64,000 bases of DNA from an uncultured Atopobiaceae bacterium (lineage in GTDB: Bacteria > Actinomycetota > Coriobacteriia > Coriobacteriales > Atopobiaceae): the NCBI GenBank assembly GCA_944322145.1, contig CALUNW010000002.1, positions 124,001 to 188,000 of the forward strand, read 5' to 3'. A program made the position numbers and the translations under genes. Below the pieces are notes generated by a model. It was not told the origin of the DNA, ran no database searches, and saw nothing but the letters and a program-made list of their open reading frames with translations. Numbering within the stretch: the stretch's first letter is position 1; each line of letters opens with the position of its first letter. Shown piece after piece: positions 34,295 through 42,848 of this stretch.

Positions 34295-35022
34295 CGGGTC
34301 GCCTCGCGCTCGCGGATGGCGGCGCGGCGCAGCTCGGCGCCCTCCTTGGTGTAGATGATCGCGGCGGCGGCCGAGAAGAGCACGCCGACGTAGACGAAGA
34401 AGATGCCGAGGGCGGCGGGCTGGTCGTTCAGGCCGGGCAGCCACGAGACGTCCACGAGCCCGAGCCCGCCCACCTGCGGCAGGCCAAGCAAAAGGTCGCA
34501 GAAGCCGAACATCAAAAGCGCCGTGGCCGCCTTGCCGACGTAGGAGACGTCGACGGGACGGCGGCGGTAGCGCTGCAGGACCATGCTGCCCGCGGCGAGG
34601 TAGGCGTCGCGCCCGATGACGAAGACGGGGGCCCACAGCGGCAGCTCGCCGACGATGAGCAGGCCGATGACGCCGGTGAACAGCAGGACGCGGTCCATGA
34701 TCGGGTCCATGATCTTTCCGAGCCAGCTCACGGTCTGCGTGCGGCGGGCGATCTGCCCGTCGAGGAAGTCGGTCGTGGCCGCCACGACGTAGCACACCAG
34801 CGCAAGGGTGCGGTGCTCGCCGCCGGCAAACAGGACGAGAAAGACGATGGTGAGCGCCAGGCGGCAGAAGGTGATGACGTTGGCGAGGGTGAAGACCTGG
34901 GTCGAGGGGTTGCCGGGGGTGCCGACCGGGACGTCGGTGCGGCCGGCCCGCTGGCGCTCCGCAGCGTCAGCGTCGGCGATGCTCTTTATCTCTGACTTGA
35001 GGTGGTCGGTTCTCTCTGACAT
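34291..35022 (-). CDS. CDP-alcohol phosphatidyltransferase (second copy)
   Basis: This 243-residue membrane enzyme has the family signature DFLDGQIARRTQTVSWLGKI then MDPIMDRVL (about residues 85-115), with all Asp residues. It opens with a 35-residue hydrophilic segment and then FTLANVITFCRLALTIVFL. It is only distantly like the PgsA at 7456, so it may make another lipid such as cardiolipin, phosphatidylinositol phosphate or archaetidyl-type lipids, or a second PG. GAGAGG precedes ATG 35022. It overlaps the GcvT-like gene by 4 bp. Confidence 0.82.
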   Translation of the reverse strand: MSERTDHLKSEIKSIADADAAERQRAGRTDVPVGTPGNPSTQVFTLANVITFCRLALTIVFLVLFAGGEHRTLALVCYVVAATTDFLDGQIARRTQTVSWLGKIMDPIMDRVLLFTGVIGLLIVGELPLWAPVFVIGRDAYLAAGSMVLQRYRRRPVDVSYVGKAATALLMFGFCDLLLGLPQVGGLGLVDVSWLPGLNDQPAALGIFFVYVGVLFSAAAAIIYTKEGAELRRAAIREREATR

Positions 35023-35129
35023 CGCAGCCTCTCGGGTCCGGGCCTTCTTCCCTCCTTCAGGGTACCCATCTTAGCGTAAAACGATTCCCGTCCCCCGCGC
35101 CCGGATGCGGGGGGGGCCGCCGGCCTTTG

Positions 35130-35240
35130 GTCCTTCTCGGCCGTTCTTGACCTCTCGCGGGGACAAGAACCGGGCCCGGGTCGCCTGATTCGACTCCTCG
35201 GGCCCGGTTGTGGTCCTCTCGTGGGGGCAAGAACGCGGGG
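35130..35240. repeat. GTCCTTCTCG box and nested hairpins after serA
   Basis: A GTCCTTCTCG box (35130-35139) is followed by a hairpin with arms GTTCTTG (35144) and CAAGAAC (35164), and by a GC-rich stem CCGGGCCCG (35171) / CGGGCCCGG (35198). The last one may end serA transcripts on the minus strand, but no T run is present. Confidence 0.5.
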
Positions 35241-35244
35241 CTTG

Positions 35245-36417
35245 CTACGCTCGCTCGATGATTCGCACGCGGCGGACGCCGGGGATGGCGCTCAGCTGGT
35301 CGCTCACCGCGTCGGTGAGGTCGCCGGAGACCTCGATGAGGGTGTAGGCGTTGGCGCCGCGGCTCTTGTTGGTCATGTTCTCGATGTTGAGGCTCGACGC
35401 CGCGATCACGGCGGAGATCAGGCCGATGACGCCCTGGACGTTCTCGTGGAAGATGCCCACGCGCTCGTTGCCCTCGGCGAGCTCGCCGAGGTCGACCTTG
35501 CCGTAGTTGACGGAGTTCTTGATGTTGCCGTTCTCGAGGTAGTCGCGCAGCTCGTCGGCGGCCATGATGGCGCAGTTGTCCTCCGCCTCGCCGGTGGAGG
35601 CGCCGAGGTGCGGGAGGACGATCGCGTTTTTCATGTTGGCGCTCGCCGGGTTGGCGAAGTCGGTGACGTAGCGGCCGATGTGGCCGTCGTCGAGCGCCTC
35701 GGCGAGGGCCTGCTCGTCCACCAGCGCGTCGCGCGCGAAGTTGAGAAGGACCGCCCCGCGAGGCATCCGGGCGATGGCCTCGGCCGAGATCATGCCGCGC
35801 GTGGCGTCGGTGGCGGGCACGTGCAGCGTCACGAAGTCGCAGTGCGCGAGCATCTCGCCGAGGTCGGTGACGTGCTCGATGCGCCGGTCGAGGCTCCATG
35901 CGGCGTTGATGGAGAGGTAGGGGTCGTAGCCCATGACCTCGCAGCCGAGGTCGATCAGGGCGTTGGCCACGGCCGCGCCGATCGCGCCGAGGCCCACCAC
36001 GCCCACGCGCTTGCCCGCGAGCTCGCAGCCGCCGAACTGCTTCTTGGCCTTCTCGGCGCGCTTGGCGATCTCCGGGTCGTCGCTGTTCTCGGCCACCCAC
36101 TCGGCGCCGCCGATGACGTCGCGGCAGGCGAGCAGCATGCCGCAGACGACGAGCTCCTTGACGGCGTTGGAGTTTGCGCCCGGGGTGTTGAAGACGACGA
36201 CGCCGCTCTCCGCGCAGCGCTCCACCGGGATGTTGTTGACGCCGGCACCGGCGCGGGCGATGGCGAGCAGACCGTCGCCGAGCTCGAGGTCGTGCAGGTT
36301 GGCGCTGCGCACGAGCAGGGCGTCGGCGCCCTCGGGCTCCGAGACGAACTCATAGCCCGCGCCGAGGCGGTCGGTGCCGACCTTTGCGATGTTGTTGAGG
36401 CAGCAGATCTGGTACAT
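35245..36417 (-). CDS. serA: D-3-phosphoglycerate dehydrogenase
   Basis: SerA oxidises 3-phosphoglycerate, the first step of serine synthesis. The 390-residue protein has the substrate Arg/Ser block LLVRSANLH, the NAD Rossmann GVVGLGAIGAAVANALIDLG (about 150), the catalytic Arg in NFARDALVDEQAL (about 235), Glu in the following helix, His in LPHLGASTGEAEDN (about 285), and a C-terminal ACT domain (about 320-390) that usually senses serine. ATG 36417 has GGGAGGA upstream. serC lies 145 bp upstream on the same strand, with a very long hairpin in the gap. Confidence 0.94.
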   Translation of the reverse strand: MYQICCLNNIAKVGTDRLGAGYEFVSEPEGADALLVRSANLHDLELGDGLLAIARAGAGVNNIPVERCAESGVVVFNTPGANSNAVKELVVCGMLLACRDVIGGAEWVAENSDDPEIAKRAEKAKKQFGGCELAGKRVGVVGLGAIGAAVANALIDLGCEVMGYDPYLSINAAWSLDRRIEHVTDLGEMLAHCDFVTLHVPATDATRGMISAEAIARMPRGAVLLNFARDALVDEQALAEALDDGHIGRYVTDFANPASANMKNAIVLPHLGASTGEAEDNCAIMAADELRDYLENGNIKNSVNYGKVDLGELAEGNERVGIFHENVQGVIGLISAVIAASSLNIENMTNKSRGANAYTLIEVSGDLTDAVSDQLSAIPGVRRVRIIERA

Positions 36418-36430
36418 GGCTTCCTCCCTC

Positions 36431-36559
36431 TGCAAAAAGGGGACGTGTTATTTCGTGCAGACTTTTTGGGACAGGTTTGCATGCGGCCGGCAAGGGGCTC
36501 GTTCGTACAGAAAACCTGTCCCAAAAAGTCTGCACGAAATAACACGTCCCTTTTTTGCA
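36431..36559. repeat. 48-bp-arm hairpin between serC and serA
   Basis: Arms at 36431-36478 and 36512-36559 pair over about 48 bp with very few mismatches. The inner 38 bp of the arm (GGACGTGTTATTTCGTGCAG...) nearly match the arm of 61687-61797. The outer TGCAAAAA is not shared by the second copy. It lies 13 bp before the serA start codon, so it should fold in the serC-serA mRNA and could separate expression of the two genes. Confidence 0.9.
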
Positions 36560-36561
36560 GG

Positions 36562-37638
36562 TCAGTGCGCGAGCTCGAAGTCCTTCATGAACGCGACGAG
36601 CGCCTCCACGCCGGCGCGCGGCATGGCGTTGTAGATCGAGGCGCGCATCCCGCCGACGGAGCGGTGCCCCTTGAGGCTCACGAGGCCCGCCTTCGCCGCC
36701 TCGGCGACGAACTCGGCGTCGAGGTCCTTGTCGCCCGTCACGAAGGGCACGTTCATCAGCGAGCGGTCGCGCGGCTCGACGGTGGACGAGAAGAGCTCCG
36801 ACTCGTCGAGGAAGTCGTAGAGCACGGCCGCCTTCTCGGCGTTGCGCTCCCCCATCGCGGCGAGCCCACCGTTCTTCTCGATCCACTTGAAGACCTTGCC
36901 GCAGACGTAGATGCCCCAGCAGTTGGGCGTGTTGTAGAGCGAGCCTGCGTCGGCCTGCGTCTTGAGGCGAAGCATCGTGGGCACGCCGGGCAGGTCCTCG
37001 GGGATGAGGTCCTCGCGCACGATCACGATCTGCACGCCCGCGGGGCCGACGTTCTTCTGCACGCCGGCGTGGATCAGGCCGTAGCGCGTGACGTCGACGG
37101 GCTCGGAGAGGAACATCGAGCTCTGGTCGGCCACCAGGACGTGGCCCTTGGCGTTGGGCAGCTCGGGGAACTTGGTGCCGTAGATCGTGTTGTTCTCGCA
37201 GATGTAGAGGTAGCTCGCGTCCTCGCGGATGGGCAGGTCGGAGCAGTCCGGGATGTACGAGAAGTTCTTGTCGGCCGAGCTCGCCACCGCCTGCGCGTCA
37301 CCGAGGATCTGCGCCTCCTGGAAGGCCTTCTTGGCCCAGTTGCCGGTGATGACGTAGTCGGCCTTGCCGTTGGTCGCGAGGTTCATGAAGACCGTCGAGA
37401 AGAGCAGCGAGTCGCCGCCCTGCGTGAAGATGACCTTGTAGTTATCCGGGATGCCCATGAGGTCGCGCAGCGTGGCCTCGGCGTCGTCGATGATCTTCTG
37501 GAAGACGGAAGATCGGTGGCTCATCTCCATGACGCTCATGCCGCAGCCGGCGTAGTCGAGCATCTCGTCCGCGCACTCCCCGAGGACCTCCTCGGGCAGC
37601 ACGGCGGGACCGGCGGAGAAGTTGTACACGCGTGCCAT
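36562..37638 (-). CDS. serC: Phosphoserine aminotransferase
   Basis: SerC is a PLP enzyme that turns 3-phosphohydroxypyruvate into phosphoserine. The 358-residue protein opens VYNFSAGPAVLPEEVL, has SVMEMSHRSSVFQKII for phosphate binding, FTQGGDSLLF, and the PLP Lys in LIHAGVQKNVGPAG (about residue 200); the end has SVGGMRASIYNAMP. ATG 37638 follows AGGAGG. serC and serA follow each other on the minus strand; serB is not in the window. Confidence 0.95.
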   Translation of the reverse strand: MARVYNFSAGPAVLPEEVLGECADEMLDYAGCGMSVMEMSHRSSVFQKIIDDAEATLRDLMGIPDNYKVIFTQGGDSLLFSTVFMNLATNGKADYVITGNWAKKAFQEAQILGDAQAVASSADKNFSYIPDCSDLPIREDASYLYICENNTIYGTKFPELPNAKGHVLVADQSSMFLSEPVDVTRYGLIHAGVQKNVGPAGVQIVIVREDLIPEDLPGVPTMLRLKTQADAGSLYNTPNCWGIYVCGKVFKWIEKNGGLAAMGERNAEKAAVLYDFLDESELFSSTVEPRDRSLMNVPFVTGDKDLDAEFVAEAAKAGLVSLKGHRSVGGMRASIYNAMPRAGVEALVAFMKDFELAH

Positions 37639-37752
37639 GTCTTCCTCCTGTGTCTCGGTGCGTTCACGTGCGAGTCCCATCTTATGACGGCCGCACGGGG
37701 CGCCGGCCACCCGGCCACACGGCGTTTGCCGGTCCGAAACGCGCCCGACACA

Positions 37753-37786
37753 CGAAAAGAGGCCGGGGAGCATATCCCCAGCCTCT
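37753..37786 (-). terminator. Terminator after tRNA-Pro
   Basis: On the minus strand the stem AGAGGCTGGGGA pairs with TCCCCGGCCTCT (one mismatch, loop TATGC), followed by TTTCG. It lies 10 bp past the tRNA 3' end and would stop read-through into serC. Confidence 0.8.
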
Positions 37787-37795
37787 GAAGTTACC

Positions 37796-37872
<77 letters not shown>

Positions 37873-37929
37873 GTCGTTGTGCGAGGTAGTACTATAGCAT
37901 CCCGTCGCGCGGCGTGCAAGTGAGAATGG

Positions 37930-39028
37930 CTACTCTCCAAAGTGCTCTGCGATTTGGCGCATGCGCTCAGATTGAGCCACACCAAACGGACAGCGGGTGT
38001 CGCAGTGGCCGCAGCCAACGCATTCGCTCGCGTGGTGCTCGAGGTTGTGGTAGTGCTCCACGGCAAGCTTATCGTCAACGAGCGCGAGGTCGTAGTACTT
38101 GTTCACCAGTCCTATCCGGATGCCCACAGGGCAGGGCTGACAATGGTTGCAGTAGACGCAGCTCGCGATTCGGCTCTCAGGCGCCATCTCGGCGAGCTCG
38201 GAGTGGTCGCGCTCGACTTTCGGCGCGTCAAAGAAACCGAGAAGTGTGCGCAGGTCGTCAACGTTGCGCACGCCTGGCAGCACTGTGAGCACTCCAGGGC
38301 GGTCGAGCGCGTACTGGATGCACTGGTAGCGCGTGAGCGCGCGGCCGAAGGGGGACTTAGCGGCGTCGAGTAGCTGACCTCCCGCAAAGGGCTTCATGAC
38401 GGCAATGCCCACCCCGTGGCTCTCGAACTCGCGGTAAAGCGCCATTCGGTCGCTCGCCTCGCCGCGCCCGTACTCCGACTCGTCTGTGTAGTCGTACATG
38501 GGGTTCAGGCTGAACATTCCGAGGTCCATCTCGCCTGTAGCGAGGAAGCTCCGGGCAATCTCCACGTTGTGAGTCGAGAAGCCCAGGTGGCGGATGGTTC
38601 CCTCGCCACGCCTGCGCAGTGCGTACTCCCAGACGGGCCCGTTCATGACCCGGTCGAAGTCGGCGTTCTCGTCGATGCAGTGGATGAAGGCGAAGTCCGC
38701 GTACTCCACCCCCCGGGATTGCCAGGTGCCGTTCGAACTCCTCGATGCTCGCCTTGGGATCCGTGGTCCAGGTGTAGTCGTGGCTGCGGTAGTCCGCTCC
38801 CAGATGGACCTGCACATGGACCTCGTCGCGATGACGCGCGATGGCGCGGGCCATGGGTTCGAAAGGCATGTCGTTGGTGGTCACGTAGTCAAAGTGGTTG
38901 ACGCCGGCCTCGATGGACTCGTCAACGGTGCGCTCGATCTCTGCGACCGACCCCTCGTGGAGGCTGCCGGCACCAAGGCCGATGACGCTGATCTTCTCGT
39001 CGCCGTGCGGCAGGGTGCGGTACTCCAT
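37930..39028 (-). pseudogene. Aldo/keto reductase with 4Fe-4S domain, frameshifted
   Basis: The intact family member would have about 365 residues: an aldo/keto reductase barrel (MEYRTLPHGDEKISVIGLG, with the catalytic block NHFDYVTTND) and a C-terminal two-cluster ferredoxin part (CVYCNHCQPCP and CVGCGHCDTRCPF). The N-terminal third is read in one frame from ATG 39028 (GGAGGG upstream) and the rest in another. The frames meet near 38709-38720, at a CCCCCCGGG run; removing one base restores HLAIPGVEYADF. This is either a real inactivating slip or a sequencing error in a homopolymer. Because both halves are well conserved and have no other damage, an error or a very recent mutation is likely. 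Confidence 0.82.
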
Positions 39029-39030
39029 AG

Positions 39031-39501
39031 TCAACCCTCCAATGACTCCAACGAAAGCGTGACGGCAACGTCGCCCGTGCCGAGCGCGTCCTCCCAGCCC
39101 GTGAGGTCGATGACGTGTGCGAGCGGTGTGTAGCTCCAGCTGTTGGTCCCGTAAAAGATGACGATCTGATTACCCTGGTAGAGCACGACGTCGCCGGGCT
39201 CGGTGGTGATCGGCGCGTCCTGCGTGGGTAGCTCGCTCCCCAGCGGCCCCACCTTCTCAAAGCCGGCGTAGTCGGAGAGCGAAACCGCGACCGGCCCCCC
39301 TTCCATCATCTCCACAAGTGCCGTCGCAGCCGAATTGCTCTCAAGCGAGGCGGTGAAGTCAACCCCGTTCACGTTGACGGTCATTTTCGTCACGGTAGCC
39401 TCCTCTGTGACGGTTTTGGCTGAGTGTGTCTCCTCTTCCGCGGGCGAAGACAGAGTGCAACCCACGAGCAAAGACGCGGCGAGAAGGACGACCGCAAGCA
39501 C
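39031..39501 (-). CDS. Lipoprotein with cyclophilin-like fold
   Basis: The 156-residue protein has a lipoprotein signal with lipobox LLVGC (Cys 15), a short spacer, and a domain (about 40-156) of the cyclophilin-like type seen next to flavodoxin and aldo/keto reductase genes: MTVNVNGVDFTASLESNSAA, then GDVVLYQGNQIVIFYGTNSWSYTPLA. Family members have no proven activity; prolyl isomerase activity is not expected. GTG 39501 is preceded by AGGAGA. The aldo/keto reductase gene follows 2 bp away, and DUF3737 precedes 7 bp away, so the three are one transcript. Confidence 0.8.
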   Translation of the reverse strand: MLAVVLLAASLLVGCTLSSPAEEETHSAKTVTEEATVTKMTVNVNGVDFTASLESNSAATALVEMMEGGPVAVSLSDYAGFEKVGPLGSELPTQDAPITTEPGDVVLYQGNQIVIFYGTNSWSYTPLAHVIDLTGWEDALGTGDVAVTLSLESLEG

Positions 39502-39508
39502 CGCTCTC

Positions 39509-40384
39509 CTACGCGCAGGCGCGAACCTGCTCGTCCTCCTCGCCCGCGAGCTCGACCACGCCCGTGGCGCCGTCGATGTCGCGAATGACCTCGCCCACGG
39601 CCGGCGCCGTGACGAGGCTGCCCGCCAGCGGGTTCTTGACGCTGTCGATTGGCGTGGTGACCTCGGCCTGGACGTGCGACCGCTCGAAGGCGAGGTCGCA
39701 GTCGACCATCTGGCAGTTCACGAGACGCAGGTCCTTGCAGTAGCAGAGCGGCTGCGTGCCCTGGATGAGGCAGTTCTCGAAGGTGAGGCCCTCGCTGTAC
39801 CAGCCCAGGTACTCGCCGCGCACGAGCGAGTTGCGCACCACGACGTTCTTTGCATGCCAGAAGGCGTCCTTGGTGTCGAGCTCGCTGTCCTCGATCACCA
39901 CGTCCTCGACGTACTGGAAGGAGTACTTGCCCTGGAAGTGCACGTCGCGAAGGCACAGCCCGGTGGCGCGCATCAGGAAGTACTCGCTCTCCGCCGTGCA
40001 CGACTCCATCCGGATGCCGCGCGTCGACCAGCCGAACTCCGGCGACACGACGTCGCAGCCGCGCATCCGCACGTCCGCGCACTCGCGCAGCGCCTTGATG
40101 CCGTGCAGGCGGCTGTCCTCGATGGTCACGCCCTCGCTGTACCAGAGCGCGGCGCGGCAGAGCTCGGTCATCTCGACATTGCGCAGCGTCAGCCCATGGT
40201 CGTGCCAGAACGGATAGCGCAGGTTCATGAAGGCGCCCTCCACGGTGACGTTCTCGCACTCCTTGAAGGCGCTCTCGCCGTCGGCCGGTCCGTCGAAGCG
40301 ACAGTTCCGCACGGTCACGTCGCGCACGCCGTAAAGCGCGCGCTCCTCGTCAAAGGTCTGGTTCTCGATGATCTTCTCGCTCAT
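39509..40384 (-). CDS. DUF3737 beta-helix protein
   Basis: The 291-residue protein is a soluble repeat protein with a regular spacing of hydrophobic residues, consistent with a right-handed parallel beta-helix. The opening MSEKIIENQTFDEERALYG and FWHDHGLTLRNVEMTELCRA match the DUF3737 family, found widely in gut Firmicutes and Actinomycetota. No catalytic residues are known. ATG 40384 follows GAGAGGA. It is the first gene of the DUF3737, lipoprotein, aldo/keto reductase set. It has no signal peptide. Confidence 0.85.
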   Translation of the reverse strand: MSEKIIENQTFDEERALYGVRDVTVRNCRFDGPADGESAFKECENVTVEGAFMNLRYPFWHDHGLTLRNVEMTELCRAALWYSEGVTIEDSRLHGIKALRECADVRMRGCDVVSPEFGWSTRGIRMESCTAESEYFLMRATGLCLRDVHFQGKYSFQYVEDVVIEDSELDTKDAFWHAKNVVVRNSLVRGEYLGWYSEGLTFENCLIQGTQPLCYCKDLRLVNCQMVDCDLAFERSHVQAEVTTPIDSVKNPLAGSLVTAPAVGEVIRDIDGATGVVELAGEEDEQVRACA

Positions 40385-40494
40385 GACTTCCTCTCCATGC
40401 GGGCAGATGTCCCGCCTCGTTTGAGGAAATAATATCACTTGGCATAGAAATTGGTGACGCAACGTCAGCAAAGAACAACATCGACACAGACTCA

Positions 40495-40566
40495 CGCCGA
40501 GTAAGCGCAATCTGCCGAAAGCGCCCCGATTTCGAGGCGCTTTCGGCAGATTGCGCTTACTCGGCG
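40495..40566. repeat. Perfect 31-bp hairpin, family C
   Basis: Arms 40495-40525 and 40536-40566 are exact reverse complements around a 10-base loop. The outer part, CGCCGAGTAAG, is shared with the hairpins at 49733 and 58312, but the inner part (GCGCAATCTGCCG...) is different. Confidence 0.9.
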
Positions 40567-40632
40567 GGCAGTCCTTCTCCCCGTCGTAGCGTGTGAGGCC
40601 GAGGGATGGGTCGCTCGGTCATCGCCAGGGCG

Positions 40633-40751
40633 GTTGTGTGTGGTTTTTTGAATGACCTTGGAGTAGCTGGAGGAGCGCGAGGCTCTGAGCTGGTCGTTTC
40701 AGACCGATTTTGGCTTGATACTCGAGGGGGGTCTCAAAAACTGCACACAAC
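40633..40751. repeat. 119-bp element with GTTGTGTG inverted ends
   Basis: The left end GTTGTGTGTGGTTTTTTGA (40633-40651) and the right end TCAAAAACTGCACACAAC (40734-40751) are inverted repeats with a few mismatches. The outer GTTGTGTG resembles the arms of the hairpin at 45920-45976. Confidence 0.7.
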
Positions 40752-40784
40752 GTTGACCGGGGATCGTTTCGGCTGTCCTGCGCC

Positions 40785-41342
40785 CTACGCCAGCGCGGCC
40801 TCGAGCTCGGCCACGGTCACGAGCTCGGAGCCGTAGCACTTCTCGCAGTGCTCGAGCGCGCCGGCCTGCGTGCCACAGAGGAAGGTCATCGTGGCGTCGG
40901 TCACCACGATTGAGACGTAGCCGTTGAAGTAGGCGTCGGCCAGGGTGTGCAGCACGCAGATGTTGGTGTCGGCGCCCACTGCGATCACGGTGGTGACGCC
41001 CAGCTCGCGCAGGGTGAGGTCCAGGTCGGTCTGGAAGAAGCCCGAGTAGCGGCGCTTGGGGATCACGCGGTCGCCGGGCGCTACCTCGATCTCCGGGAAG
41101 ATGCGGGTCTCCCCCTCCACGCCGTGCTCGCCCCAGAGCTCGAGCTCGCGGTCGAGGCCGCGGACGTGCGCGTCGTTGCAGAAGATCACGGGGACGCCGG
41201 CGGCATGGCAGGCGGCCACGGAGCGCGCGACGGCCGCGCGGTAGGCGGCGGTGGCGGCGTCGGGGTCGTAGAGCGAGTCGTCGCCCACGGCCTCGATGGC
41301 GTCGATGACGAGCAGGGCGGTCGCGTTCTTCTCGAGCTTCAT
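40785..41342 (-). CDS. Isochorismatase-fold cysteine hydrolase
   Basis: The 185-residue protein has the catalytic triad of the cysteine hydrolase/isochorismatase superfamily: Asp in ALLVIDAIEAVG (about 14), Lys in RVIPKRRYSGFFQT (about 96) and Cys in VGADTNICVLHTL (about 130). Family members include nicotinamidase, isochorismatase and various amidases. No metal-site set typical of nicotinamidase (D-x-H-x-H) is seen, so the substrate is open. GGGGAG lies before ATG 41342. It is divergent from the MGMT gene, with only 53 bp between. Confidence 0.88.
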   Translation of the reverse strand: MKLEKNATALLVIDAIEAVGDDSLYDPDAATAAYRAAVARSVAACHAAGVPVIFCNDAHVRGLDRELELWGEHGVEGETRIFPEIEVAPGDRVIPKRRYSGFFQTDLDLTLRELGVTTVIAVGADTNICVLHTLADAYFNGYVSIVVTDATMTFLCGTQAGALEHCEKCYGSELVTVAELEAALA

Positions 41343-41395
41343 GGGACTCCCCTTCCGGTCGGGTGGTAGCCTGAGGATAGCGGATTGGAGGTCCC

Positions 41396-41719
41396 ATGGA
41401 GCAGCGGGAGCAGTCGTTCTTCGCGCGCGCGCACGACGTGGTGCGCCAGATTCCGGAGGGCCGCGTCGCCAGCTACGGTCAGGTGGCGCGCCTCATGGGG
41501 GCGCCGCGGTGCGCCCGGCAGGTGGGCTATGCCATGCACGCGAGCCCCGGCGTCGCGGGAGGCGTGCCGTGCCATCGCGTGGTCTTCGCCGACGGGTCGC
41601 TCGCTCCGGGCTTCGCCTTCGGCGGCCCCGGCGAGCAGCGCCACATGCTGGAGGTCGAGGGCGTGGGCTTTCTTCCCGACGGTCGCGTTGACATGGAGAA
41701 CTTCGCCTGGGAGGTTTAG
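41396..41719 (+). CDS. Methylated-DNA-cysteine methyltransferase (MGMT) domain protein
   Basis: The 107-residue protein is a stand-alone active-site domain of the O6-alkylguanine repair family. The acceptor Cys lies in GGVPCHRVVFADG (about residue 60), so it can be a real methyltransferase rather than an alkyltransferase-like protein, where it is Trp. RIPEGRVASYGQVA-type sequence (IPEGRVASYGQVARLMG) carries the DNA-binding helix and the Arg finger. It lacks the N-terminal domain of Ogt/AGT. ATG 41396 is preceded by GGAGGT. No LexA box is seen near it. Confidence 0.9.
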   Translation: MEQREQSFFARAHDVVRQIPEGRVASYGQVARLMGAPRCARQVGYAMHASPGVAGGVPCHRVVFADGSLAPGFAFGGPGEQRHMLEVEGVGFLPDGRVDMENFAWEV

Positions 41720-41761
41720 GCGCGTCGACGCTGTCTGCGGCGCCAGGACTTTCTCGACTCA

Positions 41762-41858
41762 AAACGTCACAGGTAGTGGTACGTACCAGAAGTTCTACGT
41801 TACAAAATAGAGCGATAGGGACAAATAATTTTTTTGCGTGAGACTACCTGTGATGTTT
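41762..41858. repeat. 97-bp MITE-like element, copy 1
   Basis: It begins AAACGTCACAGGTAGT and ends ACTACCTGTGATGTTT, a 16-bp inverted repeat with one mismatch. Inside, GGTACGTACCA follows the left end and AATTTTTTTG precedes the right one. A 97-bp copy in inverted orientation lies at 61590-61686. No target duplication is visible. Confidence 0.9.
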
Positions 41859-41936
41859 GGCAGCGGTGAGCCAGAGGATGCGGACGAGCTAGAGAAAAGC
41901 GGGTATAAGGTGGGCGTGACCATCGAAGGGAGAGCA

Positions 41937-42419
41937 ATGTCGTACGCAGTGATTGTGAGCTCCAAGACCGGCAACACCCTAAGGCTCGCTGACCGCGCCC
42001 GCGCCGAGCTGGGCGAGAAGAACGAGGTGGCCGACGTCGCGGCCGCCGACCTCGTGCTGCTGGGCTCCTGGACCGACAAGGGCGGGCTGGACCCCGCGCT
42101 GGAGCCCGAGCTGCCGGCGCTAGCGGGCAAGCGCGTCTTCCTCTTCGGGACCTGTGGCTTCGGCGGGAGCCAGGCCTACTATGAACGCGTGCTCGACCGT
42201 TTCGCGGCAGCGCTGCCCGCGGACGCGCAGGTGGTGGGGCGCTTCATGTGCCAGGGCCAGATGCCGCCCGCCGTGCGCGAACGCTACGTCGCGATGGCCG
42301 AGAAGGACCCGGCGCGCTTCGAGCCGATGATCGAGAACTTCGACCGCGCGGTCGGCCACCCGGACGAGAAGGACCTCGAGGCCCTGGCGGACGCCCTGCG
42401 TGCCGCCGGCCTCTGCTAG
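41937..42419 (+). CDS. Flavodoxin family protein
   Basis: The 160-residue protein has the FMN phosphate loop SSKTGNTLRLA at the N-terminus (MSYAVIVSSKTGNT), then VLLGSWTDKGGLDP and FLFGTCGFGGSQAYYERVLD, where the FMN ring sits. It belongs to the short flavodoxin-like group common in anaerobes, probably an electron carrier. I chose ATG 41937, with AAGGGAG before it; an earlier ATG at 41838 lies inside the MITE-like element and would add 33 unrelated residues. It sits just before the convergent glp-like genes. Confidence 0.88.
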   Translation: MSYAVIVSSKTGNTLRLADRARAELGEKNEVADVAAADLVLLGSWTDKGGLDPALEPELPALAGKRVFLFGTCGFGGSQAYYERVLDRFAAALPADAQVVGRFMCQGQMPPAVRERYVAMAEKDPARFEPMIENFDRAVGHPDEKDLEALADALRAAGLC

Positions 42420-42455
42420 CTCAGGTGCGCAAAGGGGACGGGCACTTTAGCACGG

Positions 42456-42848
42456 TCACCGGGCGCGGCTCGTGGCGACGATGTCGACGCCGGTGCCGGC
42501 GACGTCGCGCGCGACCACGTCGCCGATCTCAACCGGCGCCGTCGCGCGCACGTCGGCGAGCGCGCGCACCACGTCGAGCACGGCGTCCTTGGGCACCTCG
42601 CGCGCGGTCTTAACGGCAACGCGGGCCACGTCGCGCGCCCCGTCCGCCGGAACCGTCGTCGTGACCATGCGCACCGGCGCCGCGACCTCGGCGCGCGCGT
42701 AGGAGTCGCCGCGGGGGCACGCGTTGCCGGACAGCGCCTCGACCTCCCCGTCTGCGCCCAGGGCAACGGTGATGCGACACCCCCGCGGGCATCGGATGCA
42801 CGTCAGGACCTTGTCGCTCTTCTTGCCCGCGCCGCCTGCGCCCATCAT
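42456..42848 (-). CDS. DUF1667 small Fe-S protein of the GlpA-like triad
   Basis: The 130-residue protein has CIRCPRGCRITV near residue 17 and NACPRGDSYARAE near 43, a four-Cys set that may hold an iron-sulfur cluster. DUF1667 proteins are found beside the two flavoproteins encoded upstream, in Thermotoga, Clostridium and Treponema. It probably passes electrons in that complex. ATG 42848 overlaps the stop of the reductase gene (ATGA). The C-terminal 70 residues carry no known motif. Confidence 0.88.
   Translation of the reverse strand: MMGAGGAGKKSDKVLTCIRCPRGCRITVALGADGEVEALSGNACPRGDSYARAEVAAPVRMVTTTVPADGARDVARVAVKTAREVPKDAVLDVVRALADVRATAPVEIGDVVARDVAGTGVDIVATSRAR

Larger units (their letters stand above)
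40385..40784. other. Gene-free stretch with two hairpin elements and a box
   Basis: This 400-bp gap has a perfect 31-bp-arm hairpin (40495-40566), a GTCCTTCTCC box (40571-40580) and a 119-bp element with terminal inverted repeats (40633-40751). It separates two convergent-to-minus transcription units; I see no gene in it. Confidence 0.7.

Noticed and set aside
35160-35210. tRNA-like T-loop sequence after serA
   Set aside because: GAGTCGAATC on the minus strand recalls a T loop but there is no cloverleaf; the segment is a simple GC-rich hairpin.
38700-38725. Programmed ribosomal frameshift in the aldo/keto reductase
   Set aside because: The C6G3 run is slippery-looking, but there is no stop codon or Shine-Dalgarno arrangement typical of programmed shifts, and the family is not known to use one.
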